Shown here: in pieces, positions 50,631-60,871 of the stretch
Position numbering within the stretch: the first letter of the stretch is position 1
Layout of the letters: each line of letters opens with the position of its first letter
From: Diadema setosum
Lineage: Eukaryota > Echinodermata > Echinoidea > Diadematoida > Diadematidae
NCBI GenBank assembly: GCA_033980235.1
Contig: CM067062.1
Span: forward strand, 13,287,991-13,351,990
Reading direction: 5' to 3'
DNA: 64,000 bases
Notes under the pieces: generated by a model
What the model was told of the DNA's origin: nothing
Seen by the model: only the letters and a program-made list of their open reading frames with translations
The model's database searches: none
Translations under genes and position numbers: made by a program

Positions 50631-50854
50631 ATGTTGCTAACAGTATATAATTTGTCGATCGTTTCACACCGTCAGTCCATAATCCACGTAAGGAAAACTT
50701 ACAATGTTCCTCAATGACTGCGTTGTTGAATGTATCACATTCCGTAATGTATTGTAGTCCCATTATTGCTCACGCACACACGCACAAGCATACAGACCGT
50801 CAAAATTACTTGATGGTTCCCCCCATGTTTCGACCCACCGTACGCCACAATATA

Positions 50855-50857
50855 TAT

Positions 50858-50898
<41 letters not shown>

Positions 50899-50945
50899 AA
50901 ATAGATGTGTGTGCGTGTGTGTACGTGTGTGTATGTGTATATTGT
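50855..50945. repeat. Compound microsatellite (AC)n(AT)n(GT)n
   Basis: A run of AC, then AT, then GT with small interruptions, so the whole tract is roughly self-complementary. Confidence 0.9.
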
Positions 50946-51256
50946 GTAACATATGCATGGTCTAATCTTGAGCCCCCTCCAGTGTTTGCCCCCCCCAATC
51001 CAAAACTGCTTCCGGCGCGCCTGTGTGGTAATGTGAATGTTTTTCACAAATCTTTACAAGACAATTTCATGAATGGTTGATTGAGTTTGCCATCCAGGAG
51101 CACAAGTAACAGAATGACAAATTTATCTCTCATTAAGGAGAAATGTTTGTTATATCCTGGGGAAGATACAATTGTGAGTTGTATTCATGTTAGTGGAAGC
51201 ATAGTGTGCTCTTCATTTCTACACCTATATCAGATGACTACTGAATTTGTGTGATA

Positions 51257-51465
51257 CTGTAAAAGTGGATATTTTCGCGTGACTAATTTTTCGCGCTTGG
51301 CCGGGCCGGAAGAGTTTCGCGTGTTTTCAATTCCGCGGAATCAAGACATCACGCACAGGCACATATGGCAAGCAAAAATATTCGCGTGCTTTTATTTTCG
51401 CGCTAGTTTCTGGTTGCGCGAAATGCGCGAAAATTTGAACACCGCGAAAATTTCCACTTTTACAG
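51257..51465. mobile_element. TA-flanked MITE with TTCGCG-rich ends
   Basis: 209 bp between TA dinucleotides (51,255-51,256 and 51,466-51,467). The left end CTGTAAAAGTGGATATTTTC is mirrored by GAAAATTTCCACTTTTACAG on the right. TTCGCG and its complement recur several times inside. TA duplication fits Tc1/mariner-type mobilisation. Open frames on both strands across it are not genes. Confidence 0.8.
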
Positions 51466-51467
51466 TA

Positions 51468-52263
51468 ATATGAAATGCATGAATATTCATCATCCTCATG
51501 AATATGCATGACTCCCAGGGTAGTCATTCAAGTGTGAACATAAATGTTCATACATCACAAAAAACTAAGTTCTTTGGTTGTGTGTTCATAAGTTTATAGA
51601 ATTATTGTTTTGTAAACAATGATTCATCTGTATATAATAGTTGATTTATATTACAGAGTTTATATGAAACAGTGGAGTTTTAGAGTACAATGCAAAGAAG
51701 TTTAATTGTACAAGATGAACTGTTCACTCTGTGGAGTAATATGGAACACTGGGAGAGCTTCAGTAGTAGCCAAGTACTGAGAGGTGGAACCTCCCAGGAG
51801 CTCAGGAGAGCTGAGTAAGTTTTGTAAATATTTCTTTTATTACTTCCACTACATGTGTGACTTGTATAAGAAATTAAGCACAGACACATCCTGTGTGTAG
51901 TAGCCACATACCCAGAGAAAGGTACCTAGGCATGTAGCAATTTGTTTTTGTTGTTTACAGTAGGTTGGCTCCGTTGTGTGTGTAAGCGTAAAATGTGCCT
52001 AGTGTATACACACGCACACACAGGAATGTTGGTTCACTGCACAGCAGTCAGAGTGCATTGGCATAAATGTATCAATTTGAAATGTATCATTTTTAGAGCT
52101 AGGCATTCTTGCAGCATGTGTGTATGAAGTTTGCAATACACTATACACTATATTCATAATCACAGATAGTATGTGAAGTTATGAATGAAAAGTGCAATGA
52201 CAGTGTGGGAAAGAATTTGAGGCAATGTTTATGTTGACAAAAAGGGGGAAAGACCTATTGTAT
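51468..52263. other. Intron sequence, exon-like segment but no coding gene
   Basis: No protein gene is seen. One segment, about 51,657-51,816, sits between TTATATTACAG and GTAAGTTTTG, good acceptor and donor sites, but is not open in the phase needed to join exon 1 to exon 2 of the surrounding gene. It may be an exon of a non-coding transcript or chance. Confidence 0.35.
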
Positions 52264-52440
52264 ACAAATGATGCACAGGATAGAGTGCGTTAGTGTAGGC
52301 GTATAGTGCACTCGAGGGTATTTACAATTGTGAAACATGCACGAGGCGAAGCCGAGTGCATGTTGCACTACATTGTAAATACCCGAGAGTGAGCTATACG
52401 CCTACACTAACGCCACGAAATAATCCTGTGCATCATTTGT
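52264..52440. repeat. Hairpin-forming inverted repeat, 177 bp
   Basis: The left arm starts ACAAATGATGCACAGGAT and passes through GTTAGTGTAGGCGTATA and GGGTATTTACAAT; the right arm repeats these in reverse complement and ends ATCCTGTGCATCATTTGT. The centre is GAGGCGAAGCCGA. Immediately to the right, TTATAAAATGGGT (about 52,442) and its inverse ACCCATTTTATAA (about 52,796-52,808) bound about 365 bp more, suggesting either two adjacent elements or one composite. Confidence 0.75.
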
Positions 52441-52809
52441 TTTATAAAATGGGTCGAAAATTCGAAAACTAACAGCATTTGTCAGCGTTTTTCACGTACC
52501 TTTGTGGGTCAAGACTCGGAAATCCCGCACATGTAAGTACTGTACGTATAAGCGTATAGGTACGCCACATGATTGTTGTGCACAAGAAAGGCCGGCTGGC
52601 AGCCCGAACGAGAAGTTGTTTACAGGAGTGACAGCGCGTATGGTAGCGCGCGACGCACTTGTAACAACTGATTAAGTGCGCACTGCTAGTGTAAACATTG
52701 TGACATCAGTGACTTTACGCTTTTTTGCAAGGCCGTGCATGATAGTAAAAATTAATGCACGCACACGTGACTCATTTCAGCGCTTCCAATTGGCTACATT
52801 CTTGAACCC

Positions 52810-53420
52810 ATTTTATAACAATGTTTATAGTATCATAGTGCATTGTTGCTACTGAGTATGTTAGGATGTATACACATTATGCATAATAGTTATACAACTT
52901 GCACATTGCTAGATACGATTGTCAATATCTATATGTGATATATGAATAATTTCTCAATATATTCTGTATAGATTTAGATGAGAAATTAATGTAAAAAATG
53001 TAAACACAAGAAATATGTGTTTTGTAATATTGTATAGATTTTACATATCTTCATAGGCTTAAATGTAAATTGTTATCTTTTTGTAGATGAAGGACTTGGT
53101 TACTCAGCTGGTTGGAGAACCAGTACGATGAGGAGACAGTTGGGTGAGTCAGGATGGCTCGATGGTTCATATGTATATATATAGAAATTACAATGTACTT
53201 TCTTGACAGAATACAGTTTATGCTTTTGTGTTTCACATAATGAATATATGACAGAATGTTAAAGCATGTTATTGTGAAATTTTGTACAGTGTTGATGCAT
53301 TGAATATCTCACAGAGAAGAAAGAATAAGTTCCATATTGTTTTATTGAAATTGTACACTGTATGAACAAAGAAATCAATACTCTTAGCATATTGTCATGC
53401 TGTTTCTTTGCCCTGTTTCT
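52810..53420. other. AT-rich intron sequence, one exon-like segment
   Basis: No gene recognised. A 57-base segment at 53,087-53,143 is framed by a TTTTTGTAG acceptor and a GTGAGT donor. Its first codon after exon 1 would create an immediate stop, so it is not a normal exon of the surrounding gene. Confidence 0.35.
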
Positions 53421-53429
53421 GATTTCTTT

Positions 53430-54020
53430 AAATCTCACAGGGGTCTATTGTAAGGACAAGGTCTCTTCTCTTGTTTAGAGGTCATCTCTTTTACGAGTGA
53501 ACAAGGTCTCTTTTAGATGATCATCTCCTTTAGTGGACATGGTCTCTTCTAGTGATCGTTGTCTTATATTCGTCTTTTAGTGGACGAGAACTTTGGATGT
53601 CAACTTTTAAAGGACGCAGTCTTTAAATGAACGTCGTCTTCAGGTCGTCTCTTGTAATGTCGTCTCTTATCCAGACACAGTCTCTTGTAATGTCGTCTCT
53701 TATCCAGTCTCTCCTTTAAGGACAAGATCTCTTTTCTTGTGTAGAGGATCATCCCCTTTAGTGGACGTGGTCTCTTTTAGAGGTCAACGTGTTTAACATA
53801 GTGTTCAAGCGGTCCAGTCTTCGAAACAGACTTTACCACAGCGTTTACCAGTTCATATGTTTGACATTCGTCAACACAGTCTTAGGTCTTTATGTTCAAA
53901 GTTTTGATTCAGAGTTTGTTGTTTTCAAATTGTAAATAAATTCAGTTTATTCAGTTATATCCTACATGAGAGTGAAAGTGTAGTGGTTTTATCGTCCCAC
54001 GTGAAAGCCGGACTACGACA
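53430..54020 (+). repeat. GTCTCTT-rich repeat region, possible LTR end
   Basis: Variants of GGTCTCTTTTAGAGGTCATC recur about every 40-60 bases from 53,430 to 53,790. The stretch then has AAATAAATTCAGTTTATTCA near 53,933 and ends GTGAAAGCCGGACTACGACA at 54,020. An AATAAA-type signal followed by a CA end is what a long terminal repeat would show, but I found no matching TG start with a target duplication and no internal retrovirus-like genes. It may be a solo LTR or an unrelated repeat. Confidence 0.35.
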
Positions 54021-54529
54021 TTAATACAAACGTCTGACTTCAAAAATCAACCAAGTTATCAATCACATTTCTAGCCTTATATAAACACTGTTTGTCACTT
54101 GTCATCATAATCCGACGATAGAATATTTAGGAGAAAAGCAACACAGTGTCTGCAAAAATTTTGATGTCCGCCATTTTTAGGGGTTCAAACAATATGACGC
54201 ATTTTGTAAACATCGCCGTAAAATGAAATTTACCCATGCCGGTTATCTTACTTTAGTATCAGTTTGTTTGCCAAATCCTGATGTTTGATTTCATAATTGT
54301 CTTTAGAAATTTCATGGCTGAATTCGTAATAAATGAGCAAACTTGTAGGAAGAGTTAGCTTTGAGAATGTGGCACCAGATTTCGACATTCCCATATCAAG
54401 ACACGTTATAGAGGAAACAACAAGTTCTTGCGCCGGTACTTTGCTGGTTTGCGTCCACAATGCAGTGTACGCATACTGTACGCGTCATGTGATTTATGCG
54501 TGATGCGCGCTGTGATTGCGTCGAAAAAT

Positions 54530-54995
54530 GATGCTGGGTGTCGAAATCTGATGCCACCGACGGCGTGACGGAAATCGCTAAAATTGAACACGAGTGTATT
54601 CAAATATGAATTCGTTCAAGGCATATCATTATTGGCCTGTGTAGCTCAACTTCACATCGAAATTCCGAGGTAAAACGGTGCAGTATTGATGGTAAACAAG
54701 GAAATGTGCCAAAGTGTCGAAAACCGGTACCCTAACTGTACTCTGCACGCACAGCTCGAAACCACTGATCAGTAGTTTTAACTACTGATCAGTGGTTTCG
54801 AGCTGCGCGTGCAGAGTTAAAACTACTGATCAGGGGTTTTGCTTTGCTCGTGCAGAGTTAGAAACCACTGATCAGTAGTTTTTACTCTGCACGAGCAAAG
54901 AAAAACCTCTGATCAGTGGTTTAAAACCACTGATCAGTGGTTAAAAACTACTGATCAGTGGTTTCCCTGACTTTTGCAACACATGGCATTCTATA
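54530..54995 (-). repeat. Right arm of the 5.9-kb foldback structure
   Basis: Inverse copy of the arm at 49,121-49,475. On the minus strand it reads GAATGCCATGTGTTGCAAAA, GTCAGGGAAACCACTGATCA, the same alternating ACTGATCAGT and CTCTGCACGAGC/CGCGCAGCTCG modules, then CCGGTTTTCGACAC and, after about 170 bases absent from the left arm, CAGATTTCGACACCCAGCA. It carries a different number of modules from the left arm. Confidence 0.8.
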
Positions 54996-55018
54996 GGCGT
55001 GGCCCTAGCGTTGTAACC

Positions 55019-55305
55019 CCGGGGGTGTTTCACAAAGAATATAAGTTGATCTTGAATTTTAAGTTCAACATAAAATTATGGAGGCTGTGTGTGACTTGCA
55101 TATAAGAATTAAAGTTTTGGAGACTATCGTGCACGTACAGTTTAAAGTTAAAGGACAAACTTAAAGATTTTTCTTTTCTGTCAATTTTGATGATAATTTG
55201 AAGAGGATAAAACTGAAAAGAGGAACCAGTGGCATACAATAATTTCAAATCAATCCTAACTTTTTGAATTTGACTTGATTTAAATTCTTTGTCCCAAGGG
55301 CCAAC
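55019..55305. mobile_element. Possible MITE with GGGTGTTTCACAAAG ends
   Basis: The left end GGGGGTGTTTCACAAAGAAT is partly matched by the inverse of the right end, which reads GGCCCTTGGGACAAAGAATT on the minus strand; TGATCTTGAATTTTAAGTTC-type sequence lies inside. Similarity of the ends is imperfect and no clear target duplication was found. Confidence 0.4.
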
Positions 55306-55787
55306 AGCGTTTTGGAGCCAGTAGGACCCTATTATGGTGTGCTATTGCAAAGCTCATCGATCTCTAGAATTTTGTTATGTTTCTTATGTGGAGAGAAAGT
55401 TAATTGTTTTTCTGTTTTTTGTCTCCCTATTTGTGTGTTTTGCTTTGATTTGTTAACAGTACAATACAAACTAAAACACACACACACACACACAATATAG
55501 GGGCAGATCCTGGAATTTTGTAAAGGGGGGATGCCTTCTGCAAAATATTTAAAATATTTATCATTCATATGGCCAGTGGCAATAACTATATATTTTTGTC
55601 TAGGCATGACTTTTGCACACATAAACAGTGACAGAAACTTTTAGTTAAGTAACTTGAAGTGCCACTCCGGGAACATCGCTTGATTTTCAATTACTGCAAG
55701 ATACATGTGAGAGAAATGGGATGGCGAGTGAAGCTTTCATTGGAATGTGGCATTTAGCCATTTATCGATCGCCTTGGGTGGGTTTAA
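55306..55787. other. Intron sequence with a short (CA)n tract
   Basis: A (CA)n run lies at about 55,477-55,494. GGGGCAGATCCTGGAATTTT at about 55,500 looks like a transposon terminus, but I could not find its partner. The open frames here are short and featureless. Confidence 0.35.
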
Positions 55788-56144
55788 AGGGGAAGGCTAG
55801 TAACTGATCAGTGGGAATCAGTGGAAATGCTGGGAGATGATTGTTCCAATCCCTATGGGATTCATTCAAGAGTCCATTGTATATCTATTGTTGTGTGAAA
55901 ATGATTTGCTTCAGAACGGTCTCATATTCAAGTAATGTGCAGATTAATGCTCCGTCACTGACCAGGGACGCTAACCTGGAAGCATTAAACTGCACATTAC
56001 TTGAATATGAGACCATTCTGAAGCAAATCATTTTCACACAACAATAGATATACAATGAACTCTTGAATGAATCCCATAAGGATTGGAACAATCATCTCCC
56101 AGCATTTCCACTGATTCCCACTGATCAGTTACTAGCCTTCCCCT
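55788..56144. mobile_element. TTAA-flanked MITE, nearly perfect hairpin
   Basis: 357 bp between TTAA at 55,784-55,787 and 56,145-56,148. The two arms of about 163 bases each start AGGGGAAGGCTAGTAACTGA and are almost identical in inverse orientation around a loop of under 30 bases, so the same peptide frame appears on both strands (55,841-56,047 and 55,885-56,091). No protein is encoded. The high arm identity suggests a recent insertion. Confidence 0.9.
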
Positions 56145-56551
56145 TTAACTGCGACCGGCTCAAATGAGAACTGGGTTGTGTGTTTGAGCAAAGTACGCAA
56201 ACTTGGCATGCTGTCGACTGAGTCTGGTGTACGAACATGTTTTCTGCCAAATGGTCATGATGAAGGAGGATCTTAAATGTTATTGTATTCTGGTGATTAT
56301 CCATTGAAACTATTGGCAGCTTATTGTCAGAAATGTATCAACGATGACTTTCATGTTTCATTGTCTTCCACATTCAGATTTGATAGATGTCATCGTTCGA
56401 CCATAAAACTGATTAAGTCTTCGGAAGGGAAAGTTTAAAAGAATACTGCACTGTAACAAAGATGGATAAGATGGATACAGTTGCCCATGAAAAAGAAAAA
56501 AAAGACCTACCAATACATTTGCTTTGATCTCTTGATCATCTCTTTCTGCAG

Positions 56552-56689
56552 TGTCTCGACAAAGCTTGTGAGGAAAGAAACATCGCCAGAGGGAATGGTG
56601 ACAGAATTTCACAATATGGAAGAGCATATTCCAGTGATGTGGAACTGGACTTTTCCTCTTCTTTTTGAAGTCCAGATGGAATTCACAAA
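56552..56689 (+). CDS. SRPBCC/START-like domain protein, exon 2 of 3 (residues 55-100 and part of 101)
   Basis: The acceptor is TCTTTCTGCAG and the donor AAA|GTAAGT. The exon is 138 nt, entering and leaving in phase 2, so its first base completes the alanine codon begun in exon 1. It encodes VSTKLVRKETSPEGMVTEFH followed by NMEEHIPVMWNWTFPLLFEV and QMEFT. This is the central antiparallel sheet expected of an SRPBCC domain: strand, charged turn, strand rich in aromatics (MWNWTFPLLF), strand. Intron 1 between exons 1 and 2 is 8,518 bp, nearly all transposon-derived. I found no other exon in between that keeps the frame. Confidence 0.8.
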
Positions 56690-57475
56690 GTAAGTGGTGC
56701 GCTACAAATTGTACCTGTGTAGTTAGAAGCTGTCACCATTATCACCCCTAGCTATTCTAGCAGTAGGGCATAGGCAGCAGTATGTCATCATCATTGTTAC
56801 TTGTCGCTGTCATTGCAGCTGTTCACTTATGTTAGTAATACAAACCTTGCGTAGTGCTTAATAATTATCATTATCATTATCATTATCATAAGTAGTAGTA
56901 GAAGTAGTATACTGGTAACACTAGTAGACCCTTTATAGTCATTATTGTTATGATTATCATTTGAAATATTACCATTGTTATTGCCATTATCAAAGTCTTT
57001 GTAAGTGTTATTGTTATTGCTGTTACAGTTTTTGTAGTTGATCTAAAATCAAAAGTACGTATGCTGTAGTCAATCAAGCTGTTGAGGAGAGGGAGATGAA
57101 TGCAGTTTCCATACTCGCTGGTTTTTTGTCTGACCAGGTTCGAAGCACTGTTTCTTTGACACAAGGATAAACCTAAAAAAGGAAAGGCAGGGCTGCACAG
57201 TAACCCTTTTTTTTTTTCTGCTGGTTCAACCTGTCTTTCAGACCAGTTAGTACCCATTTTTTTTTTTTTTTTCATTTTTTACTTGTCCATTCCTGAAAAA
57301 GTTACTGGTCTGACAGTGATTTTTACTGGTCAGGGACAGTCGGACCAGTGCCATGCAGTGTGCAGTGCTGATTATGGATGTGTTTTCCAGCTCTCTAGGT
57401 AAGACTTTGCATCAGTAAAAAATGTTTCAATAGCTCCTAGGCATTTTTCTTTCCTTTTTTACTTTTCGTATGCAG
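56690..57475 (+). other. Intron 2 of the SRPBCC-like gene (786 bp)
   Basis: It contains an ATT/ATC trinucleotide-rich tract (about 56,860-57,020), T-homopolymers at about 57,207 and 57,259, and a loose repeat of TACTGGTC(T/A)GAC. A 129-codon minus-strand open frame at 56,886-57,275 spans these simple repeats and is not convincing as a gene. Confidence 0.6.
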
Positions 57476-57716
57476 ACCTGACGAGGTCTTGACCTTCAGC
57501 TACTCTATTTGGTATGGCATCGTGATTGGTCAGGTGACTTGGATGATCGAGCCGCGGGAGGGGCACAAGGGCCCCGGTGTCTACTTGGGCTCTACCAGCA
57601 GGATAGCATGCCCATGGCCAACAAGCTCTTTCACGGAGCAGCGAGCCAAGGAATCACAAAATGAGATCCTGCAGCGTATAAGAAATGTTGTGGAGTACAT
57701 GTCCAAAGTAGACTGA
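57476..57716 (+). CDS. SRPBCC/START-like domain protein, exon 3 of 3 (residues 101-180 and stop)
   Basis: The acceptor is CGTATGCAG. The exon completes lysine 101 and encodes PDEVLTFSYSIWYGIVIGQV, TWMIEPREG, a glycine-rich turn (GHKGPGVYLGSTSRI) and ACPWPTSSF. It closes with a long amphipathic helix, TEQRAKESQNEILQRIRNVV followed by EYMSKVD and TGA. A C-terminal helix packing over the sheet is the hallmark of the SRPBCC fold, and the length (about 155 residues after the anchor) fits a single domain. No C-terminal retention signal is evident. No convincing polyadenylation site can be fixed; AATAAAA at about 58,255 is one candidate. Confidence 0.85.
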
Positions 57717-58196
57717 TAGTGTGTGTATGTGTGTGTGCTTTTCTGTGTGTGTATGGATGAATGTGTGAGGGAGTGAGAGAAAGAAAATAGAAAAATCAAT
57801 TTGTCCATCATTGTAAAAGTTCACCAAATACATCTGAAGTGATAATAATTGTTTTGTCACAAATGGTTCACTTTAATTTCACATAGCTGGACCTTAAAAA
57901 GAAAGAGCTATTTGTATGTCACTAAATTCATCAATTACATCTGTAGACATTGCTTAATCACAGCTCCCTCGGATGGAGCGAATGTGTATATGAACTAGTT
58001 AGAGTCCCTAAAATCAAGTTTAGAGTCTGGATTTTGTGCTGAATGTGTATTTCATTCTTGTATATTCACAGAATAGTTTTGTGTTCACAAGAGCTTCATT
58101 CTGTTCCAAGAGATTCTCTCTTAGTTCAAAATCAGCTTTACAATGTTATAGTAGGTTATGAAATTTAATTCAATCCCCTTTTCTACCTTCTATTGA
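57717..58196 (+). other. Probable 3' UTR with (GT)n tract
   Basis: A GT-rich microsatellite follows the stop codon directly (about 57,720-57,765). The remainder is AT-rich with no open frame of note. Confidence 0.45.
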
Positions 58197-58567
58197 AGGG
58201 GTGGTATAGTTCTGGTTGAAGTGGGGGCTTCGTGTTTCCAACTTTTTGTGACATAATAAAACACCTCTTTGAAATGATTTATTATCAAAGAGCACACAAT
58301 CCTAAAAAGAGTTCAAAGTTTATTTGATGAAAATGGGGTTTGAAATGAATGACATATCCAGAAACAAAGAGGTTCTAATAAAAGATGACCACTTTGTTTT
58401 ACTTTGTCATTTGATATTTTGGCCATTTGAAAACCGATTTTCATCAAATCCATTTTTTAATTCCTCTTAGAATTGTGTGCTCTTCAATATTTCATAAGTG
58501 GTTTCTGATTATCTCGCAAAATGTTAAAATCTGAATCGCCCATCTCAACCAAAACTATTCCATCCCT
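58197..58567. mobile_element. TTAA-type MITE, older copy
   Basis: 371 bp. The left end AGGGGTGGTATAGTTCTGGT is preceded by TTGA (58,193-58,196). The right end is the inverse of AGGGATGGAATAGTTTTGGT and is followed by TTAA (58,568-58,571), so one target copy carries a base change. The arms contain AAGAGCACACAATCC against GAATTGTGTGCTCTTC and TTTGATGAAAATGGGGTTT against its inverse. The arms are clearly more diverged than those of the copy at 55,788. Confidence 0.7.
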
Positions 58568-58571
58568 TTAA

Positions 58572-60871
58572 ACTAGCCACATACTGTAATTCACAGCCCA
58601 CTGTTCAAGACATATGATGTAATCAAACTACTCAGGGGTGAAAATTGTTGTTAATCGTTCATTATTGATAACAATGAAATAGTGCAATACATGGATTATC
58701 ACATCCAAAGTTTTTATCTTGGACATCATTAAGTGCCTTGAGTGAAACCACAGAGATTTTGCAAAATATGCCTAAGACTTCTTCTTTTTTTTATGAATGA
58801 TAATTATAGTGTTATTTTACATCTTGTGTTGACATTGAATCTTTACAAATTCAGATTGAAAGACAAAATTTAGTGCACCAACTTGTCAAGTACTGTGTGC
58901 TTTTGAGAAGTGTCAAAAGTAATCCAGAGTTATAACTAAAGTAAGAGTTACATTCAACAGATGCATTGATTTCTTAACTGGCTCATAATAACTCAAGTTA
59001 TTGTATCAAAGACATTTGATGCAAGGATGGCAAAAAGGGACATTGAAGAATGTTATACCTACATTGTATACTACTATTTACACAAGTTATTTGCTAAGAT
59101 TGAGAGTGCAATCATATTCACAGCAAAGTACAAACTTTCTTGGGACTGATTTCCCCCTTCAGGCCAGTTTCAAAGATTGTTTGTTTCAAAGAACATCATT
59201 AGTTTATAACATTTCAGATTTCTGCACACTAGTATTTGGATATGTTTCAGAAATGTTTACATGCATACCTGCTCTTATTTTTGCATTTCTTTGATTTGTT
59301 CAATGGAGCTCAAAATTCACAAACATAATCCACCCATAAAGCATTCCAGTTGTATCATGAAACACGCACGAGCAAGTTTCAATCTTGGACAGTGATGTAA
59401 ATGCTTCGCAGAGCAGCGTTCACAGTTTGTAATGGACTGCATGTATTGTGAACCCCCCCCCCCCCCCCAAAAAAAAAAAAGAAAAAAGAAAAAAAAAGTG
59501 AATTAAAGGAGAACTCTGGATGATTTTCAGACTTTTCAATTGAACATCTCTTAATTGGTTATTCTGGGTATTTAGATATGGAATTCATAGTGATTTGAAT
59601 AAGGAAAAATGTTTTCAAAACTCATATAGTGAACAAGGATGATGACCTTAGCTAGCAGCTTCACAAAAGAATGCATGTTTGGGTGCTCATTAAAGCAGAA
59701 CAAAAGAAGAGAACATGCATATATTCTACACAGGTGAAGTTGTAAAGCAAGTGGTATTGATGACATGGCATTGCTACATCGGCATATGTGAGCCTCCTAT
59801 GTCATCCTTGTTCATAACATGTATGTTTTTTTTTTAGACTTTGATAATCTGAATGATAATTGATATAATTATGAATAAATCAACTCTATATTCAAGGTCA
59901 ACTAAAAGCCACAGGGGAAGGAAAAAGTACTGCATATATGAAATATTTGGATTTGCTGGCATACCAGGGTAGATTTTTTATGAAACTAGTCCGTCACTGC
60001 CAACTGCTTTAACCCACCAAAATCCTTGCATCTGATTGGCAGAGAGCAAAGATGTCAGTGAAAATCGCTGCACTGACTGAATGCCTGATGAAATGCCCTC
60101 CAGGGCTGGTAGGTAAATTTGTAATCTTGCATGCAGTACCCCATCCTTCATACATTTATTACAGTGTACGAAACATGACTTTGACCAACATGGAATAATG
60201 TATCATCTGGATTGCTTCCGTTTGGCATGGGACATTATAATTTCCAAAGGACAGTGGATAACTCGGTAGGATTATAAGTCCAGAGACTTTAATAGCTTTT
60301 TATTAGCCTGCTTTTTGCATAGGGATACATTAGATTAAAATCAGTATTAGAAATAAATCTGTGAATCATTTGCATGATCAAGTTCATGAGTTTAAGTTAT
60401 ATATAACAATGTCAAAAGGTACATTCTATGCCAGCTTGTCAGAAAGCTATGTCTTGCGGTTCTAACTGTTGAAAAATTTGGCAGAATAAGATTATTGAGC
60501 AAGTGTTTATATTACTTTGGTTTCTTTGTGTAGATGCGTTGGTCATGTGATTTTTTTTTTGTCACTATTTCATTTCATAATTAATTTATTCATGTTTAAT
60601 TTTGTTTCAGATTCCATTGTCTATGGACACTGAAGTTTGTTGTCACAATAATAAAAATGAAATGTGTTTTGATAATAAACAGAAAAGTTTAGACTATAAT
60701 CATGCATCATCGTGTAATTTTCTGATTTTTGGATGGAATATGCAAGTATCTCAACAAAGGCATGATACACCATGATGTATTTTTGTGATTTTATTTTGTT
60801 AAAACCTACTACCATTTCATAATGGGGATATGCTTCCATACCTTGTGTACCACTGAATTGACTTCATTGTA
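58572..60871. other. Intergenic DNA, no gene recognised
   Basis: 2.3 kb of AT-rich sequence. A C-run plus A-run lies at 59,452-59,498. The open frames 59,001-59,294, 59,572-59,766 and 60,621-60,839 show no motif, lack a coding base pattern and have no splice context I trust. Confidence 0.5.

Larger units (their letters stand above)
49507..51023. mobile_element. Possible Mutator-like non-autonomous element
   Basis: The ends are imperfect inverted repeats: ATAGGCGCCGGAAG at 49,507-49,520, and the complement of CAGGCGCGCCGGAAG at 51,009-51,023, each followed inward by a G-rich run (C-rich on the other side). Flanking bases are TGTGGTAAC (49,498-49,506) and TGTGGTAAT (51,024-51,032), 8 of 9 matching, a duplication size seen in Mutator-like elements. 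There is no transposase. Inside are homopolymer C/G runs (49,520-49,620), tandem repeats and a microsatellite. The superfamily call is tentative. Confidence 0.5.

Noticed and set aside
55841..56091. Same 68-residue peptide encoded on both strands
   Set aside because: It results from the near-perfect hairpin of the TTAA-flanked MITE; no coding signature.
56886..57275. 129-codon minus-strand frame within intron 2
   Set aside because: It crosses ATT/ATC simple repeats and T-runs and lies antisense within a well-supported intron.
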